Below are positions 6,544 to 14,451 of a DNA stretch of 18,410 bases, piece after piece (position 1 is the stretch's first letter; the number at the start of each line of letters is the position of its first letter). Both the position numbers and the translations under genes were made by a program. The notes under the pieces are model-generated. The model saw only the letters and a list, made by a program, of their open reading frames with translations, searched no databases and was not told where the DNA came from. Source of the DNA: an uncultured Variovorax sp. (GTDB lineage: Bacteria > Pseudomonadota > Gammaproteobacteria > Burkholderiales > Burkholderiaceae); the NCBI GenBank assembly GCA_946478645.1, contig CAMLCW010000061.1, positions 1 to 18,410 of the forward strand. The letters run 5' to 3'.

Positions 6544-7421
6544 TCGTTCTCCACGCCGAAGAGGCCGCTCGGGCGAAAGTACATGACACCGAGGAACAGC
6601 AGGAAGATCAGGGCTTCGGCGTAGGTCACCGGAATGAGCTGGCTGCCCACCGACTCCAGAACGCCGACGAGGATGCCGCCCCAGAACGCGCCCGCCACCG
6701 AACCGATGCCGCCCAGCACCACGATCACGAAAGCCCGCAGGCCGAAGATGTCGCCGACGAAGGGATTCACCGGATAAAGCGGCAGCAGCAGTGCACCGGC
6801 CACGCCCAGCACACCGAGGCCGATCGCGAACGAGAGCTGGTAAATGCGTGCGCTGTCGATGCCGAGCACGCTCGCGGCCTCGCGGTCCTGGCCCGTCGCG
6901 CGGATGGCGCGGCCCATGGCCGTGTGGCGCAGGAACGCCACGAGCGCAGCCGTGATGGCGCAGGCCAGCACGAGGCCCGCGATTTGCGGATAGGTGAAGA
7001 TCAGGTCGCCCGCCACCAGCACTTCGTTGGCCCACGGGCTGTCGACGTTGCGGCTGTCGGGCCCGACCAGCGCGAGGAATCCGTAGTCGAGAAAGATCCA
7101 CAGCCCGGTGGTGAAGATCAGCACGCCGATGGGCTCGCGGCTCGTCTCCTTGCGGTAGATCGCATCGATGAGCCAGCGCTGCACCGCGTAGCCCACTGCG
7201 AACAGGGCCACGGCCGTGAGCGGAGCCGTCAGAAGCGGATGGAGTCCGGCATGCTGCGCCAGCGTCCACGAGACATACATGGCCATCATCAGGAAGGAGC
7301 CATGGGCGAAGTTGATGATCTTCATCACGCCGAACTGCAGGCTCAGCCCGAGCGCGATGAGGCCGTAGACGGCGCCGCTGGCGATGCCGCTCAGCAGGGC
7401 CTGGATGAGAGTGGTTGACAC
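6540..7421 (-). CDS. livH: Liv-type ABC transporter permease LivH
   Basis: This 293-residue permease has the LivH start pattern SGIASGAVYGLIALGLSLQFG (11-31) followed by INFAHGSFLMM (36-46). The coupling loop is RAIRATGQDREAASVLGID (171-189), and the ending YFRPSGLFG is standard for the family. The first codon is GTG 7421, with GAGGA about nine bases upstream on the minus strand. No in-frame ATG fits the family start better. A 30-base gap separates it from the binding-protein gene, and its stop overlaps livM as ATGA (6540-6543). It should form the inner-membrane channel with LivM. Confidence 0.92.
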   Translation of the reverse strand: MSTTLIQALLSGIASGAVYGLIALGLSLQFGVMKIINFAHGSFLMMAMYVSWTLAQHAGLHPLLTAPLTAVALFAVGYAVQRWLIDAIYRKETSREPIGVLIFTTGLWIFLDYGFLALVGPDSRNVDSPWANEVLVAGDLIFTYPQIAGLVLACAITAALVAFLRHTAMGRAIRATGQDREAASVLGIDSARIYQLSFAIGLGVLGVAGALLLPLYPVNPFVGDIFGLRAFVIVVLGGIGSVAGAFWGGILVGVLESVGSQLIPVTYAEALIFLLFLGVMYFRPSGLFGVENE

Positions 7422-7451
7422 GCGTCGGGGTCCTCGTGGGGCGGGGGTGCG

Positions 7452-8705
7452 TCAGGGCTTGGCGGCGTTCATCGGCCACACCATGCGGTAGCTCTTGGAG
7501 GCCACCTCCTGCGGCCACACCGTGCGGTACTGGCCTTCGGGCGTGATCTGCTGCATGGCAAAGCGCTTCTTCGGGTTCTGGCCCTTCTCGTCGATCGCGA
7601 TGTCGTAGCCGAGCAGCTTGTTGAGGTCGGTGCCTTCGATGCGCGTCGTTGCGAGCGCATTGCGGATCGCCTCCGGCTCGGCCTTGCCCGCGCGCTCCAG
7701 CGCGTCCTTGATGACCCACACCGCGCCATAGGCGCTGACCGACAGCTCGTTGGGCTCGACCTTGTTGGCGGCGACGAACTCGTCCCAGAAGCGCTTGGCA
7801 AAGGGCGTGGTGACCGCGCTCTCGTAGCCGGCCCAGCCATTGGTGGTGAACACGTTGGCCGCGGCCGCCTTGCCCACGAGCGGCAGGAACTGGCTGTCGA
7901 TCTGCCCGGCCGCGCTGCCGATGTAGGCCATCGCCTCCACGCGCATCTGGGCCAGCAGCTTGTGCAGCTGCACCGCGTCCGCGGCGTACGAAGTGACCGT
8001 GACGATGTCCGGCTTCTTGCCCTTGATCTTCAGCACCAGCGGGCGCAGGTCGGGCGAGTTCGGCGGATAGCCCTCGTCGAGCACCACCTCGATGCCCGCG
8101 GCCTTGAATTTCGCACGCAGCGTGTTGGCCATGTCCTGGCCCCAGTCGGTGTTTTCGTAGACCATCGCGACGGTCTTGGCCGGCTTGCCGCTGGCCTTGC
8201 CGGCGAAGCTCACGAAGTCGACCATGCTCTCTGCATTGCCCGACGCGGGCACCTGCACCGGGCGGAACACGTACTTGAAGCCGCGCTCGGTGATGTCGGC
8301 CTTCGCCGCCAGGTCGACGACCCAGGGCGTGCGGTTCTTCTCGGCCACCGCGGTGGCGGGAAAGGTCACGCCGCTCTGGAACGCGCCCAGCAGCACCGGT
8401 GTCTTCTCGCGCGTGATCAGGCGCTCGACCTCGGTGATCGCCACCTTGGCGTCGCCGCGCGAATCGACCTCGACCAGCTGCAGCTGGGCGCCGCCCATCG
8501 ACTTGATGCCGCCCGCCGCATTGATGTGCTTGACGGCGAGGTGCGTGGCACGCGACATGTCCTTGCCGATGGAAGCCGCGGCGCTGCCCGACAGCGGAAT
8601 GAGATAGCCGATCTTCACGGGCTCGGCCGCCATGGCGGCAGAAAAGCCCAATATGGCGCAAAGCGCGAGGCCTGCGGCGGCGCGCCGGTGGATGAATTGG
8701 TTCAT
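7452..8705 (-). CDS. Periplasmic substrate-binding protein of the Liv-type transporter
   Basis: This 417-residue type I periplasmic binding protein determines what the neighbouring importer carries. Residues 1-26 form a signal peptide ending in SAAMA, and the mature protein starts AEPVKIGYLIPLSGS. Typical LivK-like stretches are HINAAGGI (60-67), VYENTDWGQD (182-191) and SAYGAVWVIKDALERAG (324-340). Start ATG 8705 has AAGGAG a few bases upstream. A second in-frame ATG at 8732 overlaps the stop of the hydrolase gene as ATGA but would put nine polar residues before the signal peptide, so 8705 is preferred. Pocket residues cannot be assigned by eye, so the ligand is unknown. It is longer than classic LivK and closer to the versions linked to aromatic or amide catabolism, which is only suggestive. 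Confidence 0.9.
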   Translation of the reverse strand: MNQFIHRRAAAGLALCAILGFSAAMAAEPVKIGYLIPLSGSAAASIGKDMSRATHLAVKHINAAGGIKSMGGAQLQLVEVDSRGDAKVAITEVERLITREKTPVLLGAFQSGVTFPATAVAEKNRTPWVVDLAAKADITERGFKYVFRPVQVPASGNAESMVDFVSFAGKASGKPAKTVAMVYENTDWGQDMANTLRAKFKAAGIEVVLDEGYPPNSPDLRPLVLKIKGKKPDIVTVTSYAADAVQLHKLLAQMRVEAMAYIGSAAGQIDSQFLPLVGKAAAANVFTTNGWAGYESAVTTPFAKRFWDEFVAANKVEPNELSVSAYGAVWVIKDALERAGKAEPEAIRNALATTRIEGTDLNKLLGYDIAIDEKGQNPKKRFAMQQITPEGQYRTVWPQEVASKSYRMVWPMNAAKP

Positions 8706-8728
8706 GAGGTTGTCTCCTTCTCTTTGAG

Positions 8729-9958
8729 TCATGCGGGGAATATGGAGGCAGCCATGGAGGGCGGCCGCTGGTCGATGCAGGCGTGGACCGCGTCCACCAG
8801 CCGGTGGGCGCGCTCGTTGAGCAACACGCCCGGGCCCATGCGGTTCATCACGTAGCCCAGGCCGAGGCGTCGCGCGGGCGATGCGATGCCCAGCGAGCCG
8901 CCCGCGCCGACGTGGCCGAAGGCATCCGCGCCGATGCAGGCGCTGTCCTGTCCCGTCGCGCGGTTGTCCATCTGCCGCATGAAGCCGGCGCCGAAGCGGG
9001 TTGGCACGCGCAGGCAGGCATCGTCGTGGGTGGCCGCGCTGACCTCGACGGCGCGCGCGAGCGTGTCTTCGCGCAGCACCCGCGTGGTGCCGCGCGCGCC
9101 CCCCATGGCCAGCGTGCCGTAGAGACGCGCCAGGCTGCGCGCGTGGGTGACGCCGCCCGCCGCGGGCACGCCAGCGGCGCGGCCGGCGCGGCTGTTGAAG
9201 CCGCTCGGGCGCCATCCGCCGGTGTTCTTCATGTACAGCGCGGTGGGCGACTGGGGCTCGTGCAGCAGCGCGTGCTCGAAGGCATTGCGCGCCGACGCCA
9301 GCGGCGGGGGCGGCGCGATGCGCGCGACGCGCGGCTCCTCGGATTCGGGCAGGCCGATCCAGAAGTCGAGGCCGAGCGGATCGGCGATCCGGTCGCGAAA
9401 GTAGTCGCCGGGCAACTGGCCCGACAGCCGCCGCACCAATTCGCCGACCAGCCATCCGAAAGTCAGCGCGTGATAACCCACGCGCGTGCCGGGTGCCCAG
9501 AAGGGGCGCTCCCGCGCCAGCAGCCCGGTCATGCGCGCCCAGTCGAATGCGTCCCCCTCGGCCAGCGGCGCGCGCAGCGCGGGCAGGCCGGCACTGTGGT
9601 CCAGCAGCATGCGCGGCGTGATCGACTGCTTGCCTTCGGCGGCGAACGCCGGCCAGTAGTGCGCCACCGGCCGGTCGAGGTCGAGTTCGCCAGCCTCGGC
9701 GAGCTGGTGCGCGCAGAGCGCGGTCGCGGGCTTGGTGTTGGAGAACACCACGCAGACCGTGTCGCGGCGCCATGGCGTGCCACCGGGCGCGTCGGCCCAA
9801 CCGCCCCAGAGATCGATCACGGGGCGCCCGTCGATCTCGACCGCCAGCGAGGCGCCGAGCTCCTCGCCCTCGGCCACGCTGCGCTCGAAGAGCGCGCGCA
9901 CCGGGAGGAACGCAGCATCGCAGTGGCCCTCGACCCGGGCCGCCAGCGCGTTCGTCAT
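8729..9958 (-). CDS. Serine hydrolase of the beta-lactamase/EstB family (S12-like)
   Basis: This 409-residue enzyme has a class C beta-lactamase fold. The nucleophile motif SxxK is SNTK (Ser73-Lys76) within VVFSNTKPATA. The second motif is the Tyr of GYHALTFGWLVGEL (Tyr162), and the third is HVGAGG (349-354) in place of KTG, as in EstB-type esterases. MLLDHSAGLPAL (117-128) is another family mark. There is no signal peptide, so it works in the cytoplasm, which argues against antibiotic resistance and for hydrolysis of an ester, lactone or amide. ATG 9958 overlaps the stop of the dioxygenase gene as ATGA. Its place between the ligase/dioxygenase genes and the importer suggests that it processes the imported compound or a pathway intermediate. 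Confidence 0.88.
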   Translation of the reverse strand: MTNALAARVEGHCDAAFLPVRALFERSVAEGEELGASLAVEIDGRPVIDLWGGWADAPGGTPWRRDTVCVVFSNTKPATALCAHQLAEAGELDLDRPVAHYWPAFAAEGKQSITPRMLLDHSAGLPALRAPLAEGDAFDWARMTGLLARERPFWAPGTRVGYHALTFGWLVGELVRRLSGQLPGDYFRDRIADPLGLDFWIGLPESEEPRVARIAPPPPLASARNAFEHALLHEPQSPTALYMKNTGGWRPSGFNSRAGRAAGVPAAGGVTHARSLARLYGTLAMGGARGTTRVLREDTLARAVEVSAATHDDACLRVPTRFGAGFMRQMDNRATGQDSACIGADAFGHVGAGGSLGIASPARRLGLGYVMNRMGPGVLLNERAHRLVDAVHACIDQRPPSMAASIFPA

Positions 9959-10887
9959 CTCATGAACGGCGCACGCGCGCCGAAGCCCAGCAGGTAGCGC
10001 GCCTCGTGGGAAAGCGTGGCGACGACCTCGGCCGGCAGGGTGCTGGTGAAGTCCGCGAAGTTGCGCAGCCACGAAACGTTGTAGTTGCACAGGATGGCGC
10101 GGCGCTGGCCGTCGGTGTCGTTGGGCCCCGAGCGGTGCCACGTGTTCGACAGCCAGATCGCTACCGAGCCCGCGGGCGCGGTGAGCGTGACTTCGCCGTC
10201 CATCGGGCCGCTGCCCCAGGGTGGCGACTTGCGCAGCTTGTGGCTGCGCGGCATGACGCGCGTGGCGCCGTTCTCCGCGGTGAAGTCGTCGAGCATCCAC
10301 ACGTTCTGCAGCGTCAGCGGAAATTCCGGCAGCGGCTCGGGGATCTGCCCGAGCGGTGCATCCACGTGCCACGCACCGCCGCCCGTGCGCGGGCCGATGC
10401 TGGTGGACTGGAAGTCGTGCAGGTTGCAGTCCTCGCCGAGCACGTGGCGCACCATCGGCAGGATCACCGGGTGCTCGGCCAGCGGGATCAGGTCCGGCGC
10501 CTTGTTCAGCAGGTTCCACACGCGCTGCGACTGGTCATGGTCGAACAGCGTGGGCAGGTGCAGGAAGTTCTTCGACACCTTCTGGATCGGCACCGGCCAG
10601 CGCGTGTCCGCGTTGTCGCGGCGGTACTGGTGCACCCGCGCGACCATGCGGCGCGCCTCGGCGTCGCTCACGGTGTAGTGCTTGCGGTAGTAGGCCTCGA
10701 TCTCCGCGTCGTCCTCGTGCTGTTCGGTGTCCAGCGGAAAGGGCTCGGCGAGCTCCTTGGCCATGAGCTGCGCGACGCGCTCGCGCGCCCGCGCGAGCTG
10801 GCCGGCATCGAGCACGTTCTCGATGACTGCATAGCCTTCTTCGGCCAACTGGTGCTTCAAGGCGTCGATGTCGATCTGTCGTGTCAT
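9955..10887 (-). CDS. PhyH-family 2-oxoglutarate/Fe(II) dioxygenase, second copy
   Basis: This 310-residue protein belongs to the phytanoyl-CoA dioxygenase superfamily, whose members hydroxylate carboxylates, amino acids or CoA thioesters using Fe(II), O2 and 2-oxoglutarate. The metal triad is visible as HVD in GGAWHVDAPLG (His174, Asp176) and His251 in SNTWHRSGPN. Arg262 or Arg263 (GQRRAILCNYN) would bind 2-oxoglutarate. DDFTAENGATRVMPRSH (200-216) is the standard PhyH core. The region from 45 to 165 carries a long charged insertion not shared with the other copy. The start ATG 10887 has AGGAA upstream, and a 59-base gap separates it from the ligase gene. It is a diverged paralogue of the 12485-13351 gene, so the two may act on different positions or intermediates. 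Confidence 0.88.
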   Translation of the reverse strand: MTRQIDIDALKHQLAEEGYAVIENVLDAGQLARARERVAQLMAKELAEPFPLDTEQHEDDAEIEAYYRKHYTVSDAEARRMVARVHQYRRDNADTRWPVPIQKVSKNFLHLPTLFDHDQSQRVWNLLNKAPDLIPLAEHPVILPMVRHVLGEDCNLHDFQSTSIGPRTGGGAWHVDAPLGQIPEPLPEFPLTLQNVWMLDDFTAENGATRVMPRSHKLRKSPPWGSGPMDGEVTLTAPAGSVAIWLSNTWHRSGPNDTDGQRRAILCNYNVSWLRNFADFTSTLPAEVVATLSHEARYLLGFGARAPFMR

Positions 10888-10946
10888 GTCTCTGGTTCCT
10901 GTCTTTCGTTCGTGGGGCGGTTGCCGGTCTCGAGGGCGGCCGGTGC

Positions 10947-12488
10947 TCAGGCCGTGGCGCCGACCGGGGCGAGTGTGTTGCGCGCGAGCTTGCCGACGCT
11001 GGTCCTGGGCAGGCGGTCGAGCACGCCGATCGCGCGCGGCACCTTGTAGCCGGCCAGCTCGGTGGCACAGTGCCGCAGCAGGCGCTCCACGTCGACGCTG
11101 CGGCCGGGAGCCGTGGTCACCCAGGCGTGCACCACCTGGCCCATGCGTGCATCGGGCGCGCCGAAGGCGGCGGCTTCCCCGACCTCGGGGCAGGCGAGCA
11201 GCACCTGCTCGATCTCGATCGGGTAGACCTTGAAGCCGGCGACGTTGATGGTGTCGTGCTGGCGGCCGTGAATGTGCACGTAGCCGTCGGCGTCGATGTG
11301 GGCGACGTCGCCGGTATAGAGCCATCCGCCCCGCAGCGCCTCCGCGGTCTGCGCCGGCAGGTTGCGATAGCCGGCCATCACGTGCGGGCCGCGCACGCGG
11401 ATCTGGCCCGGCTTGCCGGGCGGCAGCACGGCCGCGCCGTCGTCGAGCGCCACCACCTGCAACTCGCCGCCCGGCACCGGCAGGCCGACCGAGCCGGCGC
11501 GGCGCTCACGGTGCATCGGATTGAAGGTCAGGCAGGGGCCGGCCTCACTCATGCCGTAGCCCTCGTGGATGGCGCAGCCGGTGGCCTGCTCGAAGCGCTC
11601 CAGCGTCTCGCGCGGCAGCGGCGCGGCACCGGAGAAGCAGGCCCGCAGGCTCGCGAGGCGCGCACGCGAGAGCGGCTGTTTCAAGAGGTCGTAGAAGATG
11701 GTGGGCGCCGCCGACATCAGCGTGACCCGGTGGTCGGCGATCGCCTGCAGCACCGCGGGCGCATGGAAGCGCCGGTGGATGACCAGCTCGCCGCGCGCAT
11801 GCAGGCACAGATGCAGCGACATCGACACCGCCGAGACGTGGAACAGCGGCATGGTGCACAGCACCACCTCGGCCGCGCGGCGCGTCGGCAGCCAGGCGTC
11901 GCGCTGCGCGATGTTCCAGGCGATCTGGCGGTGCGTGATGTTCACGCCCTTGGGCCGGCCGGTGGTGCCGCCGGTGTATTGCAGCGTCGCGAGGTCGTCG
12001 TGGCAGGGCAGAAGCTCTGGCAGCGCGCAAGACTGTGCGAGCAGCCCGACCAGCCCCCGGCCGTCGCCGGTCGGCCAGAAGGCCTCCGCCGCGAGGTGCG
12101 GGCAGAGGCGGCGCGGGTCCACGCCGACGCTGTCGTCGAACAGCACCATCGCGGGCTCGGCGTCGGCGAGCATCAGCGCGAGTTCGCGTTCGCTGTAGCC
12201 CGGGTTCAGCGCCACCACCTGGGCGCGCAGCGCGTGCACCGCGAGCGTCGCCACCGCCAGATCGAGCGAGTTGCGCATCAGCAGCACCACGCGGTCGCCC
12301 ACGCCCGCGTGCGCGCCCAAGCGCCGCGCCACGACCCCGACGAGGCCCGCGTACTCTGCGTAGTTCAGCCGCGTGCCTTCGAAGAACAAGGCGGGAGCCT
12401 CGGGGCATTCGGAGGCCGCATCGCGCAGCAGATGGACCACCGATTCGGGCACCGGGCCGAGCGCCGGCGCGCTGCTCATGCCGCTCAT
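10947..12488 (-). CDS. AMP-forming acyl-CoA ligase / acyl-CoA synthetase
   Basis: This 513-residue adenylate-forming enzyme would activate a carboxylic acid as acyl-AMP and then acyl-CoA. The P-loop is YTGGTTGRPKG (171-181). Further core motifs are GYGMSEAGPC (310-319), WLYTGDVAHID (389-399), RQHDTINVAGFKVYPIEIE (409-427) and the C-terminal catalytic lysine in PRTSVGKLAR (Lys500). All catalytic positions are intact and there is no carrier-protein domain, so a free CoA ligase is most likely. ATG 12488 is preceded by AGGAAGG on the minus strand and overlaps the upstream dioxygenase stop as ATGA. A second ATG lies three codons in. The substrate is unknown: medium-chain, aromatic or branched acids are all possible. 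Confidence 0.92.
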   Translation of the reverse strand: MSGMSSAPALGPVPESVVHLLRDAASECPEAPALFFEGTRLNYAEYAGLVGVVARRLGAHAGVGDRVVLLMRNSLDLAVATLAVHALRAQVVALNPGYSERELALMLADAEPAMVLFDDSVGVDPRRLCPHLAAEAFWPTGDGRGLVGLLAQSCALPELLPCHDDLATLQYTGGTTGRPKGVNITHRQIAWNIAQRDAWLPTRRAAEVVLCTMPLFHVSAVSMSLHLCLHARGELVIHRRFHAPAVLQAIADHRVTLMSAAPTIFYDLLKQPLSRARLASLRACFSGAAPLPRETLERFEQATGCAIHEGYGMSEAGPCLTFNPMHRERRAGSVGLPVPGGELQVVALDDGAAVLPPGKPGQIRVRGPHVMAGYRNLPAQTAEALRGGWLYTGDVAHIDADGYVHIHGRQHDTINVAGFKVYPIEIEQVLLACPEVGEAAAFGAPDARMGQVVHAWVTTAPGRSVDVERLLRHCATELAGYKVPRAIGVLDRLPRTSVGKLARNTLAPVGATA

Positions 12489-13351
12489 GCCGCGCCTTCC
12501 TGGCGCTTCTTCCCGCGCTTCAGGTCGCTCGCTTCCCAGACGGTGCGCCGGCCCTGTTCCACGCCCAGCAGCGTGATCGGGTCGCCGTTGTCGATATGGC
12601 CGTACTGGCCCTTGTAGATGCCATAGCCGCACAGCTCCTGCAGCCGGCGCGGAAAACGGCGCGCGATGTCGCGCGCGATGCCCAGCTGCAGGTTCTCCTG
12701 CTGCCGCATCCAGCCGGCGCAGTAATAGCACGACAGGGCGTAGCGCCGGCTCTCGGTGGTGTTGGCGCCACCCTTGTGCCAGAGCGCGCTGTCGAACAGC
12801 ATCACGCTGCCGGCTTTCATGGTGGCCTGAACGGTCTCCACCTCGGCGCCGTAGGGCGGGGGCGACGGCGCGCGGTGGCTGCCCGGCACGATGTGCGTGG
12901 CGCCGTTCTCCGCCGTGAAATCGCTCAGCGCCCAGATCGCGTTGACGGCCACTGGCGGACGCGGGCGCGGCAGCGGCAATTGCTGCGTGTCCTCGTGCAG
13001 CGGCTGGGCCTCCTGGCCGGGCCCGAGCGTGAGCGAGCACAGCGACGACAGCAGCAGCTCCACATCGAGCAGCCGCTCGGCCAGGCCCAGCACCTGCGGC
13101 TGCAGCGGCACCTGCCAGAACAGCGGGTCGTATACCAGCAGGTTGTTGATGCGCACCGTGTTCGTGCCCTCGAAGGACGTGCGGGCATAACCGAAGCCGT
13201 GCTCGGCTTCCACGCGCAGCAGCGCTTCGGTCAGCGCCAGCACGTCCTGGCGCGGAATGATGTCGGGCAGCACCACGTAGCCGTCGCGCTCGAACGCCTC
13301 CTGCCAGCGGGCAAGGCGTTCGTCCGATGCGGCCCGGGAAGATGTCTCCAT
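12485..13351 (-). CDS. PhyH-family 2-oxoglutarate/Fe(II) dioxygenase, first gene of the array
   Basis: This 288-residue protein is a second phytanoyl-CoA dioxygenase-type enzyme. The iron ligands are HED (His119, Asp121) in QPLHEDTQQ and His192 in SALWHKGGAN. Arg202 or Arg203 (ESRRYALSCYY) would hold 2-oxoglutarate, and SDFTAENGATHIVPGSH (143-159) is the family core. It shares this core, the AGSV segment and the WHxxGxN segment with the 9955-10887 protein but little elsewhere. ATG 13351 begins at the natural PhyH N-terminus (WQEAFERDGYVVLPD); a more distal in-frame ATG at 13447 would add 32 low-complexity residues across the regulatory region and is not preferred. It opens the nine-gene array and is read away from the AraC-type regulator. 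Confidence 0.87.
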   Translation of the reverse strand: METSSRAASDERLARWQEAFERDGYVVLPDIIPRQDVLALTEALLRVEAEHGFGYARTSFEGTNTVRINNLLVYDPLFWQVPLQPQVLGLAERLLDVELLLSSLCSLTLGPGQEAQPLHEDTQQLPLPRPRPPVAVNAIWALSDFTAENGATHIVPGSHRAPSPPPYGAEVETVQATMKAGSVMLFDSALWHKGGANTTESRRYALSCYYCAGWMRQQENLQLGIARDIARRFPRRLQELCGYGIYKGQYGHIDNGDPITLLGVEQGRRTVWEASDLKRGKKRQEGAA

Positions 13352-13512
13352 GGTTCTCGTCGTCGTTGGTGATGGGAGGCGATCTTGCGGTGAACCCGCG
13401 AGCGCGCACAGTGCGCCCGGTCCACGGCGGCCATGCATTGCGTCCATGGCAGGGGCGGGGTTCGCCCTGTCTCGGGGGCCCGCGCCGCGTCGCTAAGATC
13501 AGCCGCATTCCC
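13352..13512. promoter_or_regulatory. Divergent control region between the catabolic array and its AraC-type regulator
   Basis: These 161 bases separate two divergent starts, so they should hold both promoters. Visible structure: a direct repeat GTCCACGGC (13420-13428) and GTCCATGGC (13442-13450), matching 8 of 9 bases and spaced 22 bp, about two helical turns, as AraC-family sites often are. There is also a dyad GCCATG-N9-CATGGC (13430-13450) and a short palindrome GCGCA-CAG-TGCGC (13404-13416). TAAGAT (13494-13499) resembles a -10 box for the regulator and lies only 13 bases before its ATG, with no good -35 at normal spacing. The sites are pattern-based candidates. Confidence 0.5.
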
Positions 13513-14451
13513 ATGAGCGACCCGAGCTATCACCGAACCACCGAGCGTGTTGCGCCGCGCGACCAGTTCGCCTATTGGCGCGATGCCATCTCCGACGCCT
13601 ACGTGCCGCTGGAGCCCGAGCGCGACAGCGCACTCGGCTTTGCGGGCCGCATCGACGGCCTCATGCTTCCCGCGCTGCGCAGCTCGACCATCACCGCCCA
13701 GGCGCACGAGGTGCGCCTCTCGGCCAGCGGCCTTGCGCGCCGCGGCGGCTCGCCGTTCTTCGTGAACCTGCTGCGCGACGGCGAGGCGGTCGTCACGCAA
13801 GACGGCCAGACGCTGCTGGCGCGGCCGGGCGACGTCTACGTGGTCGACTGCGATTCGCCCTGGCAGGTGAACTTCCGGCGCGGCTTCAGCATGTTCTGCA
13901 TCGAGATCGACGATGCGCTGCTGCGTCCGCGGCTCGGCCGGCGCGGACGCCTCGCCTCGCCCGTGCTCGGCGGCGACAGTGGCACCGGCCGCATCCTCGC
14001 GAGCTACATGCGGCTGGTGCACGAACTGCCGCCCGACGACCTGCTGCAGGTGCAGTCGCTCATGGTGGGACACTGCAGCGAGCTGCTCTCGCGCGCGCAG
14101 CAGGCCGAGCCGCCCGAGGCGCGTGCGCGCCGGGTGCGCCACGAAACCCTCGAACGGATCCTCGCGCTGGTGCACCGCCGGCTGCAGGACCCACAGCTCA
14201 CGCCCGAATCGGCCTGCGCCGAACTCGGCATCTCCCGCAGCTACCTCTTCAAGATCCTCGCCGAGGGCGGCCACAGTTTCAGCGGCTACGTGCGCGGATG
14301 CCGGCTCGACGAATGCCGCCGGCTGCTCATCGAGCAGCCGCGCCGGCCGGTGTCGGACATCGCGGCCGACTGGGGCTTCACGGACGTGTCGTCGTTCAAC
14401 CGGGCCTTCCGCGCGCGCTTCGGCCATCCGCCGGGGAGACTGCGGCAGTAG
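13513..14451 (+). CDS. AraC-family transcriptional regulator
   Basis: This 312-residue regulator has an N-terminal AraC-binding-like domain (about 15-190), opening with the family pattern FAYWRDAISDAYVPLE (19-34). The C-terminal DNA-binding domain has two helix-turn-helix units, ESACAELGISRSYLFKIL (232-249) and PVSDIAADWGFTDVSSFNRA (279-298), ending FRARFGHPPGRLR. This N-domain is found in activators of catabolic and oxygenase operons. ATG 13513 has no ribosome binding site, and TAAGAT ends 13 bases before it, so the message may have a very short leader. An in-frame ATG at 13327 exists but would run through the control region. Its divergent position makes it the likely regulator of the nine-gene minus-strand array, with the inducer probably the imported compound or a CoA derivative. 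Confidence 0.9.
   Translation: MSDPSYHRTTERVAPRDQFAYWRDAISDAYVPLEPERDSALGFAGRIDGLMLPALRSSTITAQAHEVRLSASGLARRGGSPFFVNLLRDGEAVVTQDGQTLLARPGDVYVVDCDSPWQVNFRRGFSMFCIEIDDALLRPRLGRRGRLASPVLGGDSGTGRILASYMRLVHELPPDDLLQVQSLMVGHCSELLSRAQQAEPPEARARRVRHETLERILALVHRRLQDPQLTPESACAELGISRSYLFKILAEGGHSFSGYVRGCRLDECRRLLIEQPRRPVSDIAADWGFTDVSSFNRAFRARFGHPPGRLRQ

Noticed and set aside
5509..8661. A 1050-codon open frame on the minus strand joining livM with upstream sequence
   Set aside because: Only the last third, from ATG 6543, encodes LivM. The rest is out of frame with the well-supported livH and binding-protein genes and has the Arg/Gly/Ala-rich composition of a GC-rich shadow frame.
8729..9958. Antibiotic-resistance beta-lactamase
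   Set aside because: There is no signal peptide, the third motif is HVGAGG and not KTG, and the context is catabolic. An EstB-like hydrolase fits better.
10881..12617. A 578-codon plus-strand frame opposite the acyl-CoA ligase
   Set aside because: The composition is Arg/His/Gly-rich without motifs, and it is fully antisense to a ligase with all catalytic motifs intact.
10947..13514. Apparent fusion of the first dioxygenase region with the ligase in one 855-codon frame
   Set aside because: The N-terminal part is a different reading frame from the dioxygenase, and the ligase has its own start with AGGAAGG at the expected distance.
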